Positions 33,806 to 43,010 are shown, counted from the first letter of the stretch. The stretch is DNA of 54,784 nt from an uncultured Clostridia bacterium (GCA_947625865.1 CANQQD010000010.1:1-54784), one strand, 5' to 3'. Made by a program: numbers and translations. Notes: generated by a model from the letters alone, not told the origin.

Positions 33806-35683
33806 ATGGAGAAAAAACAAGCTTCAAGCGGCGCCGAAAAGGCGGAAAAACTGACACGGAAAAAGCCCGCAAAGAGCAGCGGAACAAAGAAAACAAGCAC
33901 AAAAGCCGTGACCGCAGGCTCGGCGGCTGACAAAAAAACTCAACACGTATCCGCAAAACAGCCCAAAAAGACGGCTAAGACGAGAGCGGTAAGCGACAAG
34001 CGCACGGCAAAAAAGGAAGCAAAAGAGCAAAAAAAGCTCGAGCAGGCGAAGCTGCGCGCAGAGAAAAAGCAGAAGAGACTTGAAAAGAAGCTCGACGCAA
34101 AGCAAAAGAGGCTGGACAGGATAGCCGCTCTAAAGGAAAAGCGCGCCGAAAGAAAGGAGGCGCGCAGAGAGAGAAAGGAAATGCTCAGGCATGAGACCAA
34201 AGAAGCGAGGATCGAGCGCAAGAGAGCCGAAAAGCAAGCCCGCATAGAGGCTAAGGTGGCAAAGCGCGAGGCGGCTGCGGCCGAGAGACAGGCACGGCGC
34301 GAACACCGCCTGAAGGTGCGCGCCGAAAAGCGCGCCGCCAAAAACGAAAAGAGGCACGCGCCCGGCTTCGGCGGCTGGCTTGCCGCGGTCATAAGCTTAG
34401 GCGTGATAACCCTTGCCCTCGGCACGATGCTTTCCTTCGGCTGGATGTACACGGGCGGGATGCAGGCGGACATGGCCTCCATCCATACGGAGAGCCTGTA
34501 TGAGCTCAATTCCGTGATAGATAATCTCGACACCAATCTTTCCAAAGCCCGCGTCGCCAACACGAGAAACGAGCAGGTAAAGCTTTTATCGGATATAGCC
34601 GTCGAAAGCGAGATGGCCGAAACGATTTTAGAGCGCTTCCCCATAGAGTCGCAGCTCACGCAGAATATGACGTCGTTCGTGAACAAGATGGGCGACAGCG
34701 CGCAGGGTATGCTTTATTCGGTGGCGGGCGGCAAGAGCCTGACCGACAGCCAGATAGCAACTCTCAACTATATGTACGAGACGAATAAGCAGCTCAAGGA
34801 GACGGTGAACGGACTTGCCTCCTCCGCGGGTCAGGGCGACATACTCGAAATGCTCCGCGGAAATACGGGCGGGATAATATACGTCGCGTTCGACGATATT
34901 GAAAACACTCCCGTTGAGGTGCCCGCCGAAATACACGACGGTCCCTTTGCGGAAAATACCGATAAGGTCAGCGCAAAGAACATCGAGGGCGCAGAGGAAA
35001 TAACCGCGGCGAAAGCCGAGGAACTGGCGCAGAAATACTTTGCGGACTACGGCGTGACGGGCGTCAGCTGCACAGGCGAGGTAAACGCGCAGCAGTTGCA
35101 GTGCTATAACGTCACGATCTCCACCGACGACGGCGACATGTGGGCGCAGCTCTCGAAGCTCGGCGGCAAGGTGGTGGAATTCAACAGCTACAAGGATTGC
35201 TCGGACAAGAACTTCTCCGTGGAGAGGTGCACGGCGATCGCGGAGGACTTCCTCTCCGACCTCGGATTCAACGGCATGAAAGCCGTCTGGACGAGCGAAA
35301 ACGGCACCACGTGTAACCTTAACTTTGCATACGTGGACGACGGAGTGATAGTTTACAGCGATATGGTCAAGGTAAAGGTGTGCGAAGAGCGCGGCATCGT
35401 GACGGGTATGGAAGCTATGAGCTATGTTCTGAACCATACGGACAGAAATATACCCTCGGCAAGCCTTTCCAAGTCCGAAGCCAGAGAAAAACTCAATACG
35501 AACCTCGAAATAAAGACCTCGCGGCTTACGCTGATACCCGTTGACGGCGGCGAGAGGCTCGCATGGGAGTTCTACGGAATATACGGCGACAACGACTATT
35601 ATGTGTACGTTGACGCAAAGACCGGTCAGGAGATACAGCTCTTCACCGTGATCGGAACCGCGCAGGGCCGCGCCCTAATGTAG
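33806..35683 (+). CDS. ypeB: germination protein YpeB with a long basic N-terminal extension
   Basis: 625 residues. Residues ~188-212 are the single membrane helix (WLAAVISLGVITLALGTMLSFG), followed by the YpeB region and two PepSY-like domains near the C-terminus (LSDLGFNGMKAVW; LAWEFYGIYGDNDYYVYVDAKTG). YpeB is needed for SleB localisation and stability in the spore. The unusual part is the first ~185 residues: an extremely Lys/Arg/Ala/Glu-rich, probably coiled-coil segment that would lie in the spore core and could contact DNA or other acidic partners. Ordinary YpeB proteins are about 450 residues and start near the membrane helix. Confidence 0.88.
   Translation: MEKKQASSGAEKAEKLTRKKPAKSSGTKKTSTKAVTAGSAADKKTQHVSAKQPKKTAKTRAVSDKRTAKKEAKEQKKLEQAKLRAEKKQKRLEKKLDAKQKRLDRIAALKEKRAERKEARRERKEMLRHETKEARIERKRAEKQARIEAKVAKREAAAAERQARREHRLKVRAEKRAAKNEKRHAPGFGGWLAAVISLGVITLALGTMLSFGWMYTGGMQADMASIHTESLYELNSVIDNLDTNLSKARVANTRNEQVKLLSDIAVESEMAETILERFPIESQLTQNMTSFVNKMGDSAQGMLYSVAGGKSLTDSQIATLNYMYETNKQLKETVNGLASSAGQGDILEMLRGNTGGIIYVAFDDIENTPVEVPAEIHDGPFAENTDKVSAKNIEGAEEITAAKAEELAQKYFADYGVTGVSCTGEVNAQQLQCYNVTISTDDGDMWAQLSKLGGKVVEFNSYKDCSDKNFSVERCTAIAEDFLSDLGFNGMKAVWTSENGTTCNLNFAYVDDGVIVYSDMVKVKVCEERGIVTGMEAMSYVLNHTDRNIPSASLSKSEAREKLNTNLEIKTSRLTLIPVDGGERLAWEFYGIYGDNDYYVYVDAKTGQEIQLFTVIGTAQGRALM
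33935..33948 (-). repeat. copy 4 of the 14-bp word (reads AAAACTCAACACGT on +)
   Basis: Perfect copy inside the ypeB extension, where it is read as KTQHV, a different frame from copies 3 and 5. Confidence 0.6.
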
Positions 35684-36383
35684 GACAACGTTAAATACTC
35701 GCTCCGCTCGCGCAGTATACGCCTTCGGCGTGTTAAATACTCGCTCCGCTCGTGGTAAATATTTGCTGCGCAAATGTTAAATATCGGCTGCGCCGATGTG
35801 AAATATTTTGCTCCGCAAAATGTTGAGGTGAAGATTAAAGAAGTGGTTTTTCTGCACCCTACACTCCTTGCACTCTTCCGTCGCCAAGTCACAGGGTTCC
35901 CGAAAATTGCAGCATAGCGAAATTTTTGGGAAGAGGAGCCGCAACATGGCAAACTTGCCGTTTGCGCGTAGAGCAAACGGCTTAAAGCCTAAGTTTGCGG
36001 CGACGAGGGAGGGTGTCACGAAGTGACGGGTGGGAGTACCGTCGCATGCGAGTTTCTTAATTAAATTACCGCTTGAGCGGCGGGTCGCCGCAGACGGGTT
36101 TCTTAATTGCTTAACCGTTTGACGAGCTTATGCTCTCGTCAAGCGTAAGCGTAACGCTTGAGCGGAGTGCCTCCGCACGCGAGTTTCTTAATTAAATTAC
36201 CGCTTGAGCGGCGGGTCGCCGCAGACGGGTTTCTTAATTAAATTACCGCTTGACTTGCTTTATCGGCTCGTCAAGCGGTTTGTTTTTAAGATACTTGGCT
36301 GCAGCGTCACGCTGCCAAGCGGTTTTGTTTTTAAGATACTTGGATGCAACGTCACGTTGCTGCGGCGACACGCTGCTGCAACG
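35684..36383. repeat. mosaic repeat island 4
   Basis: Hairpin units (CGCCTTCGGCGTG, ATTTGCTGCGCAAAT, ATCGGCTGCGCCGAT, TTTTGCTCCGCAAAA), then a CTTCCGTCGCC module interrupted by a 125-bp insert (35880-36004). Then come repeated GTTTCTTAATTAAATTACCGC and GCGGCGGGTCGCCGC segments and two GTTTTTAAGATACTTGG repeats up to the degV stop. No gene seen. Confidence 0.75.
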
Positions 36384-37199
36384 TCACTTTGTCGAGTATA
36401 CTATGCCTGCGGCGTTGGGACCTATGTGCGCGCCGATAACGGGACATATATTGCACTTTTCGGTATATTTTACGCCGAGCTTCGATGAAAGCGTCACGGC
36501 GTTGGAGTCAGTCATTGAATATAAAAGATACACGGGCTTCGAATAGTCGATTTTGCTCCTTTCCACCATTCCGCAGATATAATCGAAGCTCCTCGACATA
36601 CTTATCTGCTTTGAGAGCAACGCCACCTCGCCGCGGTCGTTGACGGTGACCACGGGCTTGATATGCAACGCCGAGCCGAGCGTTGCCGCCGCCCTCGAGA
36701 TCCTGCCGCCCTTCGCAAGATACGTAAGAGTGTCCGGCACCGCGCACAGCTTGATTTTTTGGCGGTACGTGTTGAGTTTTTCAATTACCTCCGCCGCGCT
36801 CCTCTCGCGGTTTTCAAGCGCCTCCAGAACAAGCATTTTCAGCATGACCGTGGTACACTTCGTGTCGCAGACGTACACGTTTTTATGTTTTTCCGCCACC
36901 TCCGCACACCTCTGGTATGAGCCAGAGAGCGCCGAGGATATGGGCAGTATGAGCACCTCGTCCGCCCTTGCAAGCCCGCGCTCCACCGCCTCCTCTATTT
37001 GCCCGTAATTGAGTTGCGCAGTGTGCGGAAATTCGCGGGACGTTTTGAGTTTTTCATAAAATTCGTCGGTTTTTATGTCTATCCCGTCGCGGTATTCCTC
37101 GCCGCCGAATATTATGGTGAGCGGCATTACCTCAAGATACGGGTCTTTGCCCTCCCCGGGCAGAATGTTGCTTGATGAATCGGTTATTACGGATAACAT
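36384..37199 (-). CDS. DegV family fatty-acid-binding protein
   Basis: 271 residues, normal length. N-terminal DSSSNI and the HTAQLNYGQIEEA, ISSALSGSYQ, CTTVMLKMLVLEAL and LTYLAKGGRISRAAATLG motifs match DegV proteins, which bind a fatty acid and can act as FakB subunits supplying acyl groups to the FakA kinase. No fakA is in the window. ATG 37199 has AGAGGAG 5 nt upstream; a longer upstream frame lacks support. The 3' end abuts a repeat island. Confidence 0.92.
   Translation of the reverse strand: MLSVITDSSSNILPGEGKDPYLEVMPLTIIFGGEEYRDGIDIKTDEFYEKLKTSREFPHTAQLNYGQIEEAVERGLARADEVLILPISSALSGSYQRCAEVAEKHKNVYVCDTKCTTVMLKMLVLEALENRERSAAEVIEKLNTYRQKIKLCAVPDTLTYLAKGGRISRAAATLGSALHIKPVVTVNDRGEVALLSKQISMSRSFDYICGMVERSKIDYSKPVYLLYSMTDSNAVTLSSKLGVKYTEKCNICPVIGAHIGPNAAGIVYSTK
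36767..36780 (+). repeat. copy 5 of the 14-bp word ACGTGTTGAGTTTT
   Basis: Perfect copy inside degV; on the coding strand it is read as KLNTY. Confidence 0.6.
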
Positions 37200-37329
37200 T
37201 ATATCTCCTCTGCGCGGCGGCAAGCCGCGGCCAAGACCACTGCAAGCGCGGAATCCTCCACACCCGCCGTTACCACAAAGTATAACCGCGAAACGCCCCG
37301 CAGTCAAGCATTTGCGGGGCGATATTCAA

Positions 37330-38440
37330 CATTTTTATTAAATTTGTCGATAAGTGTAGGTTGTCCGCCGGGCAGAATGCTCGCTGTGCGCCACTCTCCT
37401 TGCCCTCTTCCGTCGCCAAGTCACAGGGTTCCCGAAAATTGCAGCATAGCGAAATTTTTGGGAAGAGGAGCCGCAACATGGCAAACTTGCCGTTTGCGCG
37501 TAGAGCAAACGGCTTAAAGCCTAAGTTTGCGGCGACGAGGGAGGGTGTCACGAAGTGACGGGTGGGAGAGGTAGCTCTCTTTTTATTACCCCTCCCATCA
37601 CCCGCTACGCGGGAGCTTCCCCCCCCCATTGGGGGAAGAAGCCAAGGTTGGGGGTAGCGGGTCTACCCTTGCCCTCTTCCGTCACCGACGGGGGAGGGTG
37701 CCCTGAAAGGGCGGGTGGGAGAGCGTTGCTCTTACGAAGTCTGCAAGCGCGCTCCCCCCTATTCTGTCATTCTGAGGAGGGTGTAGCCCGACGAAGAATC
37801 TGTCGCGTAGCGACTTTTGGTTTTTCGTCTTATCCAACCTCGACCAGTCCACGAGGGGACGAGCGCGGATTTCTCAAAACAGCACAGTGCGCTGTTTTGC
37901 CGCGCGAGATGAGCGAGCGCATTCGTCCGCGCGAGCGGTGTCGTACCGAAGGCGACAGCCTTACCGAACACGGCGTTGTCCTTACGCCGTGTGAGAACTT
38001 TCACTCAATCGCCCGCTTTCAGCGGGCCTCATATCGTTCTGCCGTTTCCCAAAGGGAACCATCGGCAGAGCAGCAGGCAAAGCCCTCGCACAAAATGACA
38101 TGGTTTAATAAGCGGAGCAATTGTTTACACTCCCCTCAGTCTCGCTTCGCCCGACAGCTCCCCTCGCACGCGAAGGGAGCCAAGGTTGAGGGGTGCTTTT
38201 GCGGGAGCCGCAGTTACGAAGTTAGCAAGCGCACAGATACGAGCAGAACGAGGCGCCTGCGGCTTTTGCGAAAGGAGTTTACTTAAACGTAAATGTCGTA
38301 CCGAAGGCGACAGCCTTACTGAGCAAAAACGCAAAGGCAACAATGTTATGCGAAGTATATCCGCGCTTGGCGGGAGCTGAACAAAAAAGCAGACATCGCC
38401 GAATGTCTGCTTTTTTGTGAACATTTCCAAATAATTTACG
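37330..38440. repeat. mosaic repeat island 5
   Basis: CTTCCGTCGCC module with the same 125-bp insert (37412-37536), a CCCATCACCCGCTACGCGGGAGC module, a second CTTCCGTCACCGACGGGGG module (37675-37725), a TGTCATTCTGAGGAGG / GAAGAATCTGTCGCG module (37765-37850), an inverted AAACAGCACAGTGCGCTGTTT segment, a CACACGGCG hairpin (about 37985-38003) and a ~140-bp element (38213-38376). Open frames of up to 243 codons arise here from the repeats and are not credible genes. Confidence 0.75.
38383..38416. terminator. bidirectional terminator
   Basis: Perfect AAAAAAGCAGACAT / ATGTCTGCTTTTTT stem with a 6-nt loop. From here to 38621 only a degenerate hairpin (about 38570-38617) and unique AT-rich sequence are seen, and no gene. 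Confidence 0.85.
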
Positions 38441-38621
38441 TTGCAAGCAGGGTTCCCCTGCGTAGCAAGCCCCAATTTGCGAACCCTTTCGCCTCAGCGG
38501 GGTGAATTGCCGCGATTATATTATATGTGCGCACTTATAAATCGCGGCAAGTGGGGCAGAGCCCCACAATCTCACGAAAAATCGCAGGGCGCGCAACCGC
38601 CCGAGATTTTTGTGAATACTT

Positions 38622-39566
38622 TTAATAATATGTTACCACCACCTGCTCTGGCTGCTCCGCCCTCTCCACCTTTTCGGCTACAAGCACGGGACCCTTGGCA
38701 CGGTAGACGGAATTATATTCATAAATTATCCTTGCGGTCACCGTGAGCCAGTCCCGCGTCTTTATGTTAGATGTGTCTCCGACACGCGTAGCAAATCCGT
38801 CGTAGGCTATGTCCGCCTCGCAGCAGGTCATTATGTGCCTGCCTAAAACTATATATCCCTGCGGCACCTTTTTGGAGAGCGCGGCCATTCCCTTGAATTT
38901 TACCCGCTTTCCTACGTAGTCCATGGTATTTTCAGCCATGTCGCGGTAGAACCACGCAAAGTCTCTGTCCTCTATTTCAATGAGCTCCGCGTTTTTATCG
39001 AAGGGCATCGGATCCTCTATGTCGTCAAACTCGGCCTTCCCGCCCACGAACTCGTAGACTATGTCCGGCCGGCGGGAGACGCCGCGGACGATCTTGTGGA
39101 ACTCCGTCTTGTCCATCTGCGGCTTGAAGCGGTTGAATACCACCATCTGCGTCATTTGTATTTTATCGAACACGAGCTGCCGCATGTTTTTGTTGTAATT
39201 CAAAAACGTGCCAGCGTCGAAAAAGGTCATCATCTGGTTAATGACCCAGCTCTCGGGCATGGCGTCGAAGAACTGCTGCAAAAGCCATGTGCCGTTGTAC
39301 TCCACAATGACGCGCTGCGGGTTGTGCTTACGGGTGAGCATCTCGAGATTTTCGTTCGTCAGCTCCTCTGCGCCGCCGAGCGTGACCACTACCACGTTTT
39401 TAACCTGAAAGGCGTGCGGGTCGTACTCCTCCTCGCCCTCCTCGCAGACTAAAAGCATGGTCTTTTCGCCGTTCTCCATGCGCGGGTCTTCAAGCGTTTC
39501 CTGTATGAACCTTGTCTTGCCCGACTCCAGAAAGCCGAGGAACAGATAGACGGAAATTTCGTCCAT
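38622..39566 (-). CDS. CobW/P47K-type GTPase-like protein
   Basis: 314 residues. Walker A at the N-terminus (FLGFLESGKTR) and a CobW-like P-loop domain (~1-175), then a C-terminal domain of ~120 residues (WLTVTARIIYEYN) resembling an OB-fold region found in some membrane-protein partners of CobW genes. It lacks the CxCC metal motif of COG0523, so a canonical metallochaperone role is doubtful. It is 34 bp downstream of a true COG0523 gene and surely co-transcribed. Function unknown beyond that. Confidence 0.8.
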   Translation of the reverse strand: MDEISVYLFLGFLESGKTRFIQETLEDPRMENGEKTMLLVCEEGEEEYDPHAFQVKNVVVVTLGGAEELTNENLEMLTRKHNPQRVIVEYNGTWLLQQFFDAMPESWVINQMMTFFDAGTFLNYNKNMRQLVFDKIQMTQMVVFNRFKPQMDKTEFHKIVRGVSRRPDIVYEFVGGKAEFDDIEDPMPFDKNAELIEIEDRDFAWFYRDMAENTMDYVGKRVKFKGMAALSKKVPQGYIVLGRHIMTCCEADIAYDGFATRVGDTSNIKTRDWLTVTARIIYEYNSVYRAKGPVLVAEKVERAEQPEQVVVTYY

Positions 39567-39600
39567 AATTTTACCTTAAAATAACAATATGTATTGCGAT

Positions 39601-40716
39601 TTAAACTCCGAACAGCTCCTTGAGCTCCTCTTCGTCGATCTTCGAGCCTATTACGCACAGCCTGCCCGTGTATGCGGCTGCGCCGTCGCGGACGTCCGTT
39701 TCTCCGGGCACGTAGTCGAAGTGTATCCACTTGCCGTTATCTCCCGCAACTATGCCCTTCGCGCGCAGTATTGTGCCGAAACGCACCGCGTCGGAGAGCT
39801 GCGAAAGCATATCCTTTAGCCCGTCCTTTGAAAAGGTCTTGCCCGTCTCCACGCCCCAGCTCGTGAACACCTCGTCCGCGTGATGATGATGGTGGTGTTC
39901 GTGTTCGTGCTCGTGCTCGTGCTCATGCTCGTGCTCGTGGTCATGGTGGCAGCACTCATCCTCATCGCCCTCGTCGTGGTCATGGTGGTGATGGTGGCAG
40001 CACTCGTCCTCGTCATCCTCGTCGTGGTCATGGTGGTGATGGTGGCAGCACTCGTCCTCGTCATCCTCGTCGTGGTCGTCGTGGACGCTGTGCATGAGCT
40101 CTTCAAGCTCGCTCTCCAGCGTATCGGCATGCTCCATTGCGGCGAGAATATCCTTGCCGGAAAGCTCGTTCCAGGGGGTGGTGACTATTGTCGCCGCGGC
40201 GTTGCGTCCGCGCACAAGCTCCACCGCCTGAGCCAGCTTTTCGGGGGAAGCCACGTCGGCGTGCGAGAAGATTATACAAGCCGCCGTCTCTATCTGGTCG
40301 TTGAAAAACTCGCCGAAGTTTTTCATATACATTCTGCACTTGTTCGCGTCGACTACCGCCGAGAACGTGTTTATTTTTGCGTCCGTAAGCCCCGCCTGTG
40401 CCACGGCGCGTATTACGTCGGAGAGCTTGCCCACGCCAGAGGGCTCTATGAGTATCCTGTCGGGTGCGTATTCGGCCTGCACCTTTTTCAACGCCTTTGC
40501 AAAATCGCCGACGAGCGAACAGCAGATGCAGCCCGAGTTGAGCTCGTTTATCTTTATGCCCGCCTCGGCGAGAAATCCGCCGTCGACGCCTATTTCGCCG
40601 AATTCGTTTTCGATCAGAACGAGCTTTTCGCCCGCATAAGCCTCCTTTATCAGCTTTTTAATGAGCGTCGTTTTGCCCGCGCCCAAAAAGCCCGAAAATA
40701 TATCTATCTTTGTCAT
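39601..40716 (-). CDS. COG0523 (CobW family) metal-insertion GTPase with a His-rich loop
   Basis: About 371 residues. Walker A GFLGAGKTT, the metal-binding CxCC motif in NSGCICCSL, IEPSGVGK and a C-terminal CobW_C domain. Between the domains (~215-290) lies a repetitive metal-binding loop: three units of the type DEDECCHHHHHDHDE followed by alternating His-Glu and poly-His. Family members deliver zinc, cobalt or nitrile-hydratase iron; a loop of this kind usually goes with zinc or nickel. ATG 40716 (MTKIDIF) has GGAGG upstream and a TTGACT-17-TAAAAT promoter ahead. A zinc-starvation role is plausible, but no Zur site was identified. Confidence 0.9.
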   Translation of the reverse strand: MTKIDIFSGFLGAGKTTLIKKLIKEAYAGEKLVLIENEFGEIGVDGGFLAEAGIKINELNSGCICCSLVGDFAKALKKVQAEYAPDRILIEPSGVGKLSDVIRAVAQAGLTDAKINTFSAVVDANKCRMYMKNFGEFFNDQIETAACIIFSHADVASPEKLAQAVELVRGRNAAATIVTTPWNELSGKDILAAMEHADTLESELEELMHSVHDDHDEDDEDECCHHHHHDHDEDDEDECCHHHHHDHDEGDEDECCHHDHEHEHEHEHEHEHEHHHHHHADEVFTSWGVETGKTFSKDGLKDMLSQLSDAVRFGTILRAKGIVAGDNGKWIHFDYVPGETDVRDGAAAYTGRLCVIGSKIDEEELKELFGV

Positions 40717-40753
40717 ACCTTGCCTCCAAGTCAGCTTTTGATTTTCAACAGTT

Positions 40754-40782
40754 ATTTTATACCCTTTTTTATGCTTAGTCAA
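40754..40782 (-). promoter_or_regulatory. promoter of the CobW-pair operon
   Basis: TTGACT, 17-bp spacer, TAAAAT. The leader is about 30 nt. Confidence 0.7.
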
Positions 40783-40789
40783 CCAAAGA

Positions 40790-40811
40790 GTCCCGCGAAA
40801 TTTCGCGGGAC
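40790..40811 (-). terminator. palindromic terminator after the DUF2188 gene
   Basis: GTCCCGCGAAA / TTTCGCGGGAC palindrome; a TCTTT follows leftwards. Confidence 0.65.
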
Positions 40812-40836
40812 CCCTTATAAAATATTTTATTCTATA

Positions 40837-41676
40837 TCAATATGTAAGCTTGCGGAAGGAGCCGTCCTTCTTGTGGATCATTATGTTGGCTTCCTGGTTC
40901 TCCGCCAGAGGCTTACAGTACTCTATCGCCTCCGCCTGCGTATTGAAAAGCTTTATGGCTTTTTCGGCGCCTGCCGCCTTTACCTGCCACATACCGTCCG
41001 ACTTTCTAAGGGATATGTGATATACCTTTGTAGCCGGCTTTGCGGGAGCGGGCTGCTCTTTTGCCGCGGGCGCGGGTTGGGTTTTTGCCGCAGGTGCGGG
41101 CTTAGCCGCAGGTGCGGGCTTTGCCGCAGGTGCGGGTTTTGCCGCAGGCGCGGGCTTAGCCGCAGGAGCGGGTTTAACTTCCTTCTTTACGGGAGCGGGC
41201 TGCACTTTTGCGGGCTCCTTCTTTTCGGGCTGGGCCTTTTCGGGCTGTTTCTTCTCTTTCACTGTTTCCTCCTTTGCCGCCGTGCTGCTCACAGACTTGC
41301 TCTGCGCCTTTGCGGGGGCGGGCTTTTCTTCCTGTTTTCCGTCCTTCATAACCACGACAACCGGCTCGGCATGCTCCTCACCGGGCTCCGCGGGTTTCTC
41401 TTCCTTTACTTCGGCGGACTTTTCCCGGGGCGCGGGCGTTTCGGCGGGCTTTTCCTCCTTCACCGTGACCGCGGAATTTTCCATCTTCTCCGCGCTGTCC
41501 TTGCCGACGTTCACATATATCGTGGGCTCCGCCTTGCCCTCATCCTTGCCGTTATGCTTGCGCTTGTTTACCACAGCGAGAACCACAATAATAATCAGCA
41601 GCACGACGAGCACAAGAATAATGGTGAGCCATGCCCAGTTCTGAAGGCCTAAAGTTACTTTCGTTAACCAACCCAT
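40837..41676 (-). CDS. membrane-anchored protein with Ala/Pro/Lys repeats and a DUF2188 domain
   Basis: 279 residues. One N-terminal membrane helix (WLTIILVLVVLLIIIVVLAV), a Lys-rich turn, a long Glu/Lys/Ala/Pro low-complexity stalk (~40-215) with five KPAPAA repeats, and a C-terminal DUF2188 domain (~220-279: YHISLRKSDGMWQVKAAGAEKA, then the KKDGSFRKL end). DUF2188 is a small domain of unknown function. The stalk would space it from the membrane; which side depends on topology, and the positive residues after the helix suggest the stalk is cytoplasmic. ATG 41676 (MGWLTK) has GAGAGG upstream. Confidence 0.75.
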   Translation of the reverse strand: MGWLTKVTLGLQNWAWLTIILVLVVLLIIIVVLAVVNKRKHNGKDEGKAEPTIYVNVGKDSAEKMENSAVTVKEEKPAETPAPREKSAEVKEEKPAEPGEEHAEPVVVVMKDGKQEEKPAPAKAQSKSVSSTAAKEETVKEKKQPEKAQPEKKEPAKVQPAPVKKEVKPAPAAKPAPAAKPAPAAKPAPAAKPAPAAKTQPAPAAKEQPAPAKPATKVYHISLRKSDGMWQVKAAGAEKAIKLFNTQAEAIEYCKPLAENQEANIMIHKKDGSFRKLTY

Positions 41677-41789
41677 TGGAATTTTACCTCTCAAGTAAAT
41701 TATTCTAAGTATATTATATTTCTATTATATAACCTTTTTGCGGCGAAATCAATAGTATATTGCTTTTTTTTGCAAAATTTTTTTCGGCG

Positions 41790-41987
41790 TCATTTGCAGC
41801 CCGGGCAGCCCTCGCAGCGTCCCGAGCACCTCTTTTGCGGCTTGCCCGTAGCCGAATACACCGTGCCGCACCACACTCTTTCGGCGGGTCTTTTGCACTC
41901 GGGGCAGAGCACTTCGTCGGCGTGGTTTTTCACCAATTCCTCGAACGTTTTATTGCAAAATGTGCACCTGTATTGCAAAATAGGCAT
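41790..41987 (-). CDS. FmdB-type zinc-ribbon protein
   Basis: 65 residues. Starts MPILQYRCTFC; the ribbon has CxxC (CTFC) and CPEC pairs, and the Cys-rich tail (CSGRCEGCPGCK) adds more. FmdB-like proteins are small putative regulators of unknown target. It lies directly after corA (2 bp apart), so it is probably on the same attenuated transcript. Confidence 0.8.
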   Translation of the reverse strand: MPILQYRCTFCNKTFEELVKNHADEVLCPECKRPAERVWCGTVYSATGKPQKRCSGRCEGCPGCK

Positions 41988-41989
41988 TT

Positions 41990-42988
41990 TCAGTCCCTCT
42001 TATCCTTCTTTTTGCGCCGCCTGCCTATGCCGCCCGAACGGCGGAAAGGCGAGCCCTTCAGAATGAGCACGGCTATGAGCACTGTCAAAACGGCGGTGCA
42101 GGCAATGACCAGCCAGAACCAGCCCGTCTGCCAGAACATAACTCCGCTTTGGAAAGGCACCGGCATGTTCATTCCCCAAAAGCCCGCTATCATTGTGGGC
42201 ACAGCAAGCAGTATGGTGATTATGGTAAGCTTGCGCATCGTGTTGTTTGAGTTGTTGGAGATCACCGAACCGTAGGCGTCCATCGTGACCGAGAGAATGT
42301 TTTTGTAGATATTACAGGTCTCTGTCGCCTGCCGCGTTTCTATTGACACGTCCTCGGACAGGTCGGACAGTTCCTCGCGGTTTGCCACCGCCTCCGCCCG
42401 CGAAAGCTTTACGTGCACACGGTCGTTTGCGGAAAGGGACGTCGAAAAATATACCAGCGCGTTCTGCAGATCGAGCAGCTGGATTATCTCGGCATTGCGC
42501 ATTGTGCGCTCCATTTCCGCCTGTATGCGGTGGTTTTTTCTGTCTATCTGCTTCAGACAGTACAAAAATCTCTTGGCGTTGCCGAGCATAAAAATCAATG
42601 TGAACTGCACGGGATCGAGACAGTTTACCCGCTCCCTGCCCGTAATTATGTCCTTGAGCACGGTGTTGCCCTTCAGGCACACGGTGATTATTGCGGACTT
42701 ATTATAGATAATGCCGAGGGGCAGGGTGGTGTAGCTGTCGCCGCTCGCACCCTCCTCTATGACAGGACAGTCTATTATGAACATGCTGCAGCCGTCGTCG
42801 AACTCGGCGCGCGCGCTCTCCTCCTCATCCAGCGCAGCCTTTATCATATCCTCGCCCACGCCCGTAAAGAGGGATACCTCCTCGCACTCGTCGTCGGTGG
42901 GGTTGACCATATCCACCCAGCAGCCATTGGCGTAGGCTGTGGTCTGCCTCAGTTTGCCGCCCTCGCCGTTTACGAAATATTTTACCAT
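41990..42988 (-). CDS. corA: CorA family Mg2+/divalent metal transporter
   Basis: 332 residues, normal length. Soluble N-terminal domain of ~250 residues, a long helix, then two membrane helices; the first (IITILLAVPTMIAGFWGMN) ends with the family's GMN selectivity motif followed by MPVPF. It forms pentameric channels for Mg2+ (or Co2+/Ni2+). ATG 42988 follows GAGGTG. Its 5' leader carries a terminator hairpin and a small reading frame, and there is no promoter between that hairpin and the gene, so expression depends on read-through. Confidence 0.92.
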   Translation of the reverse strand: MVKYFVNGEGGKLRQTTAYANGCWVDMVNPTDDECEEVSLFTGVGEDMIKAALDEEESARAEFDDGCSMFIIDCPVIEEGASGDSYTTLPLGIIYNKSAIITVCLKGNTVLKDIITGRERVNCLDPVQFTLIFMLGNAKRFLYCLKQIDRKNHRIQAEMERTMRNAEIIQLLDLQNALVYFSTSLSANDRVHVKLSRAEAVANREELSDLSEDVSIETRQATETCNIYKNILSVTMDAYGSVISNNSNNTMRKLTIITILLAVPTMIAGFWGMNMPVPFQSGVMFWQTGWFWLVIACTAVLTVLIAVLILKGSPFRRSGGIGRRRKKKDKRD

Positions 42989-43010
42989 TCTGCACCTCGC
43001 TTTTTACGGA

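Noticed and set aside
37555-38286. 243-codon frame in repeat island 5, and similar frames in the other islands
   Set aside because: They are made of dispersed palindromic repeats, lack ribosome sites and change content between islands.
39880-41652. 590-codon plus-strand frame with Val/Leu-rich repeats
   Set aside because: It is the reverse of the His-rich CobW loop and the Ala/Pro repeats of the DUF2188 protein; low complexity only.
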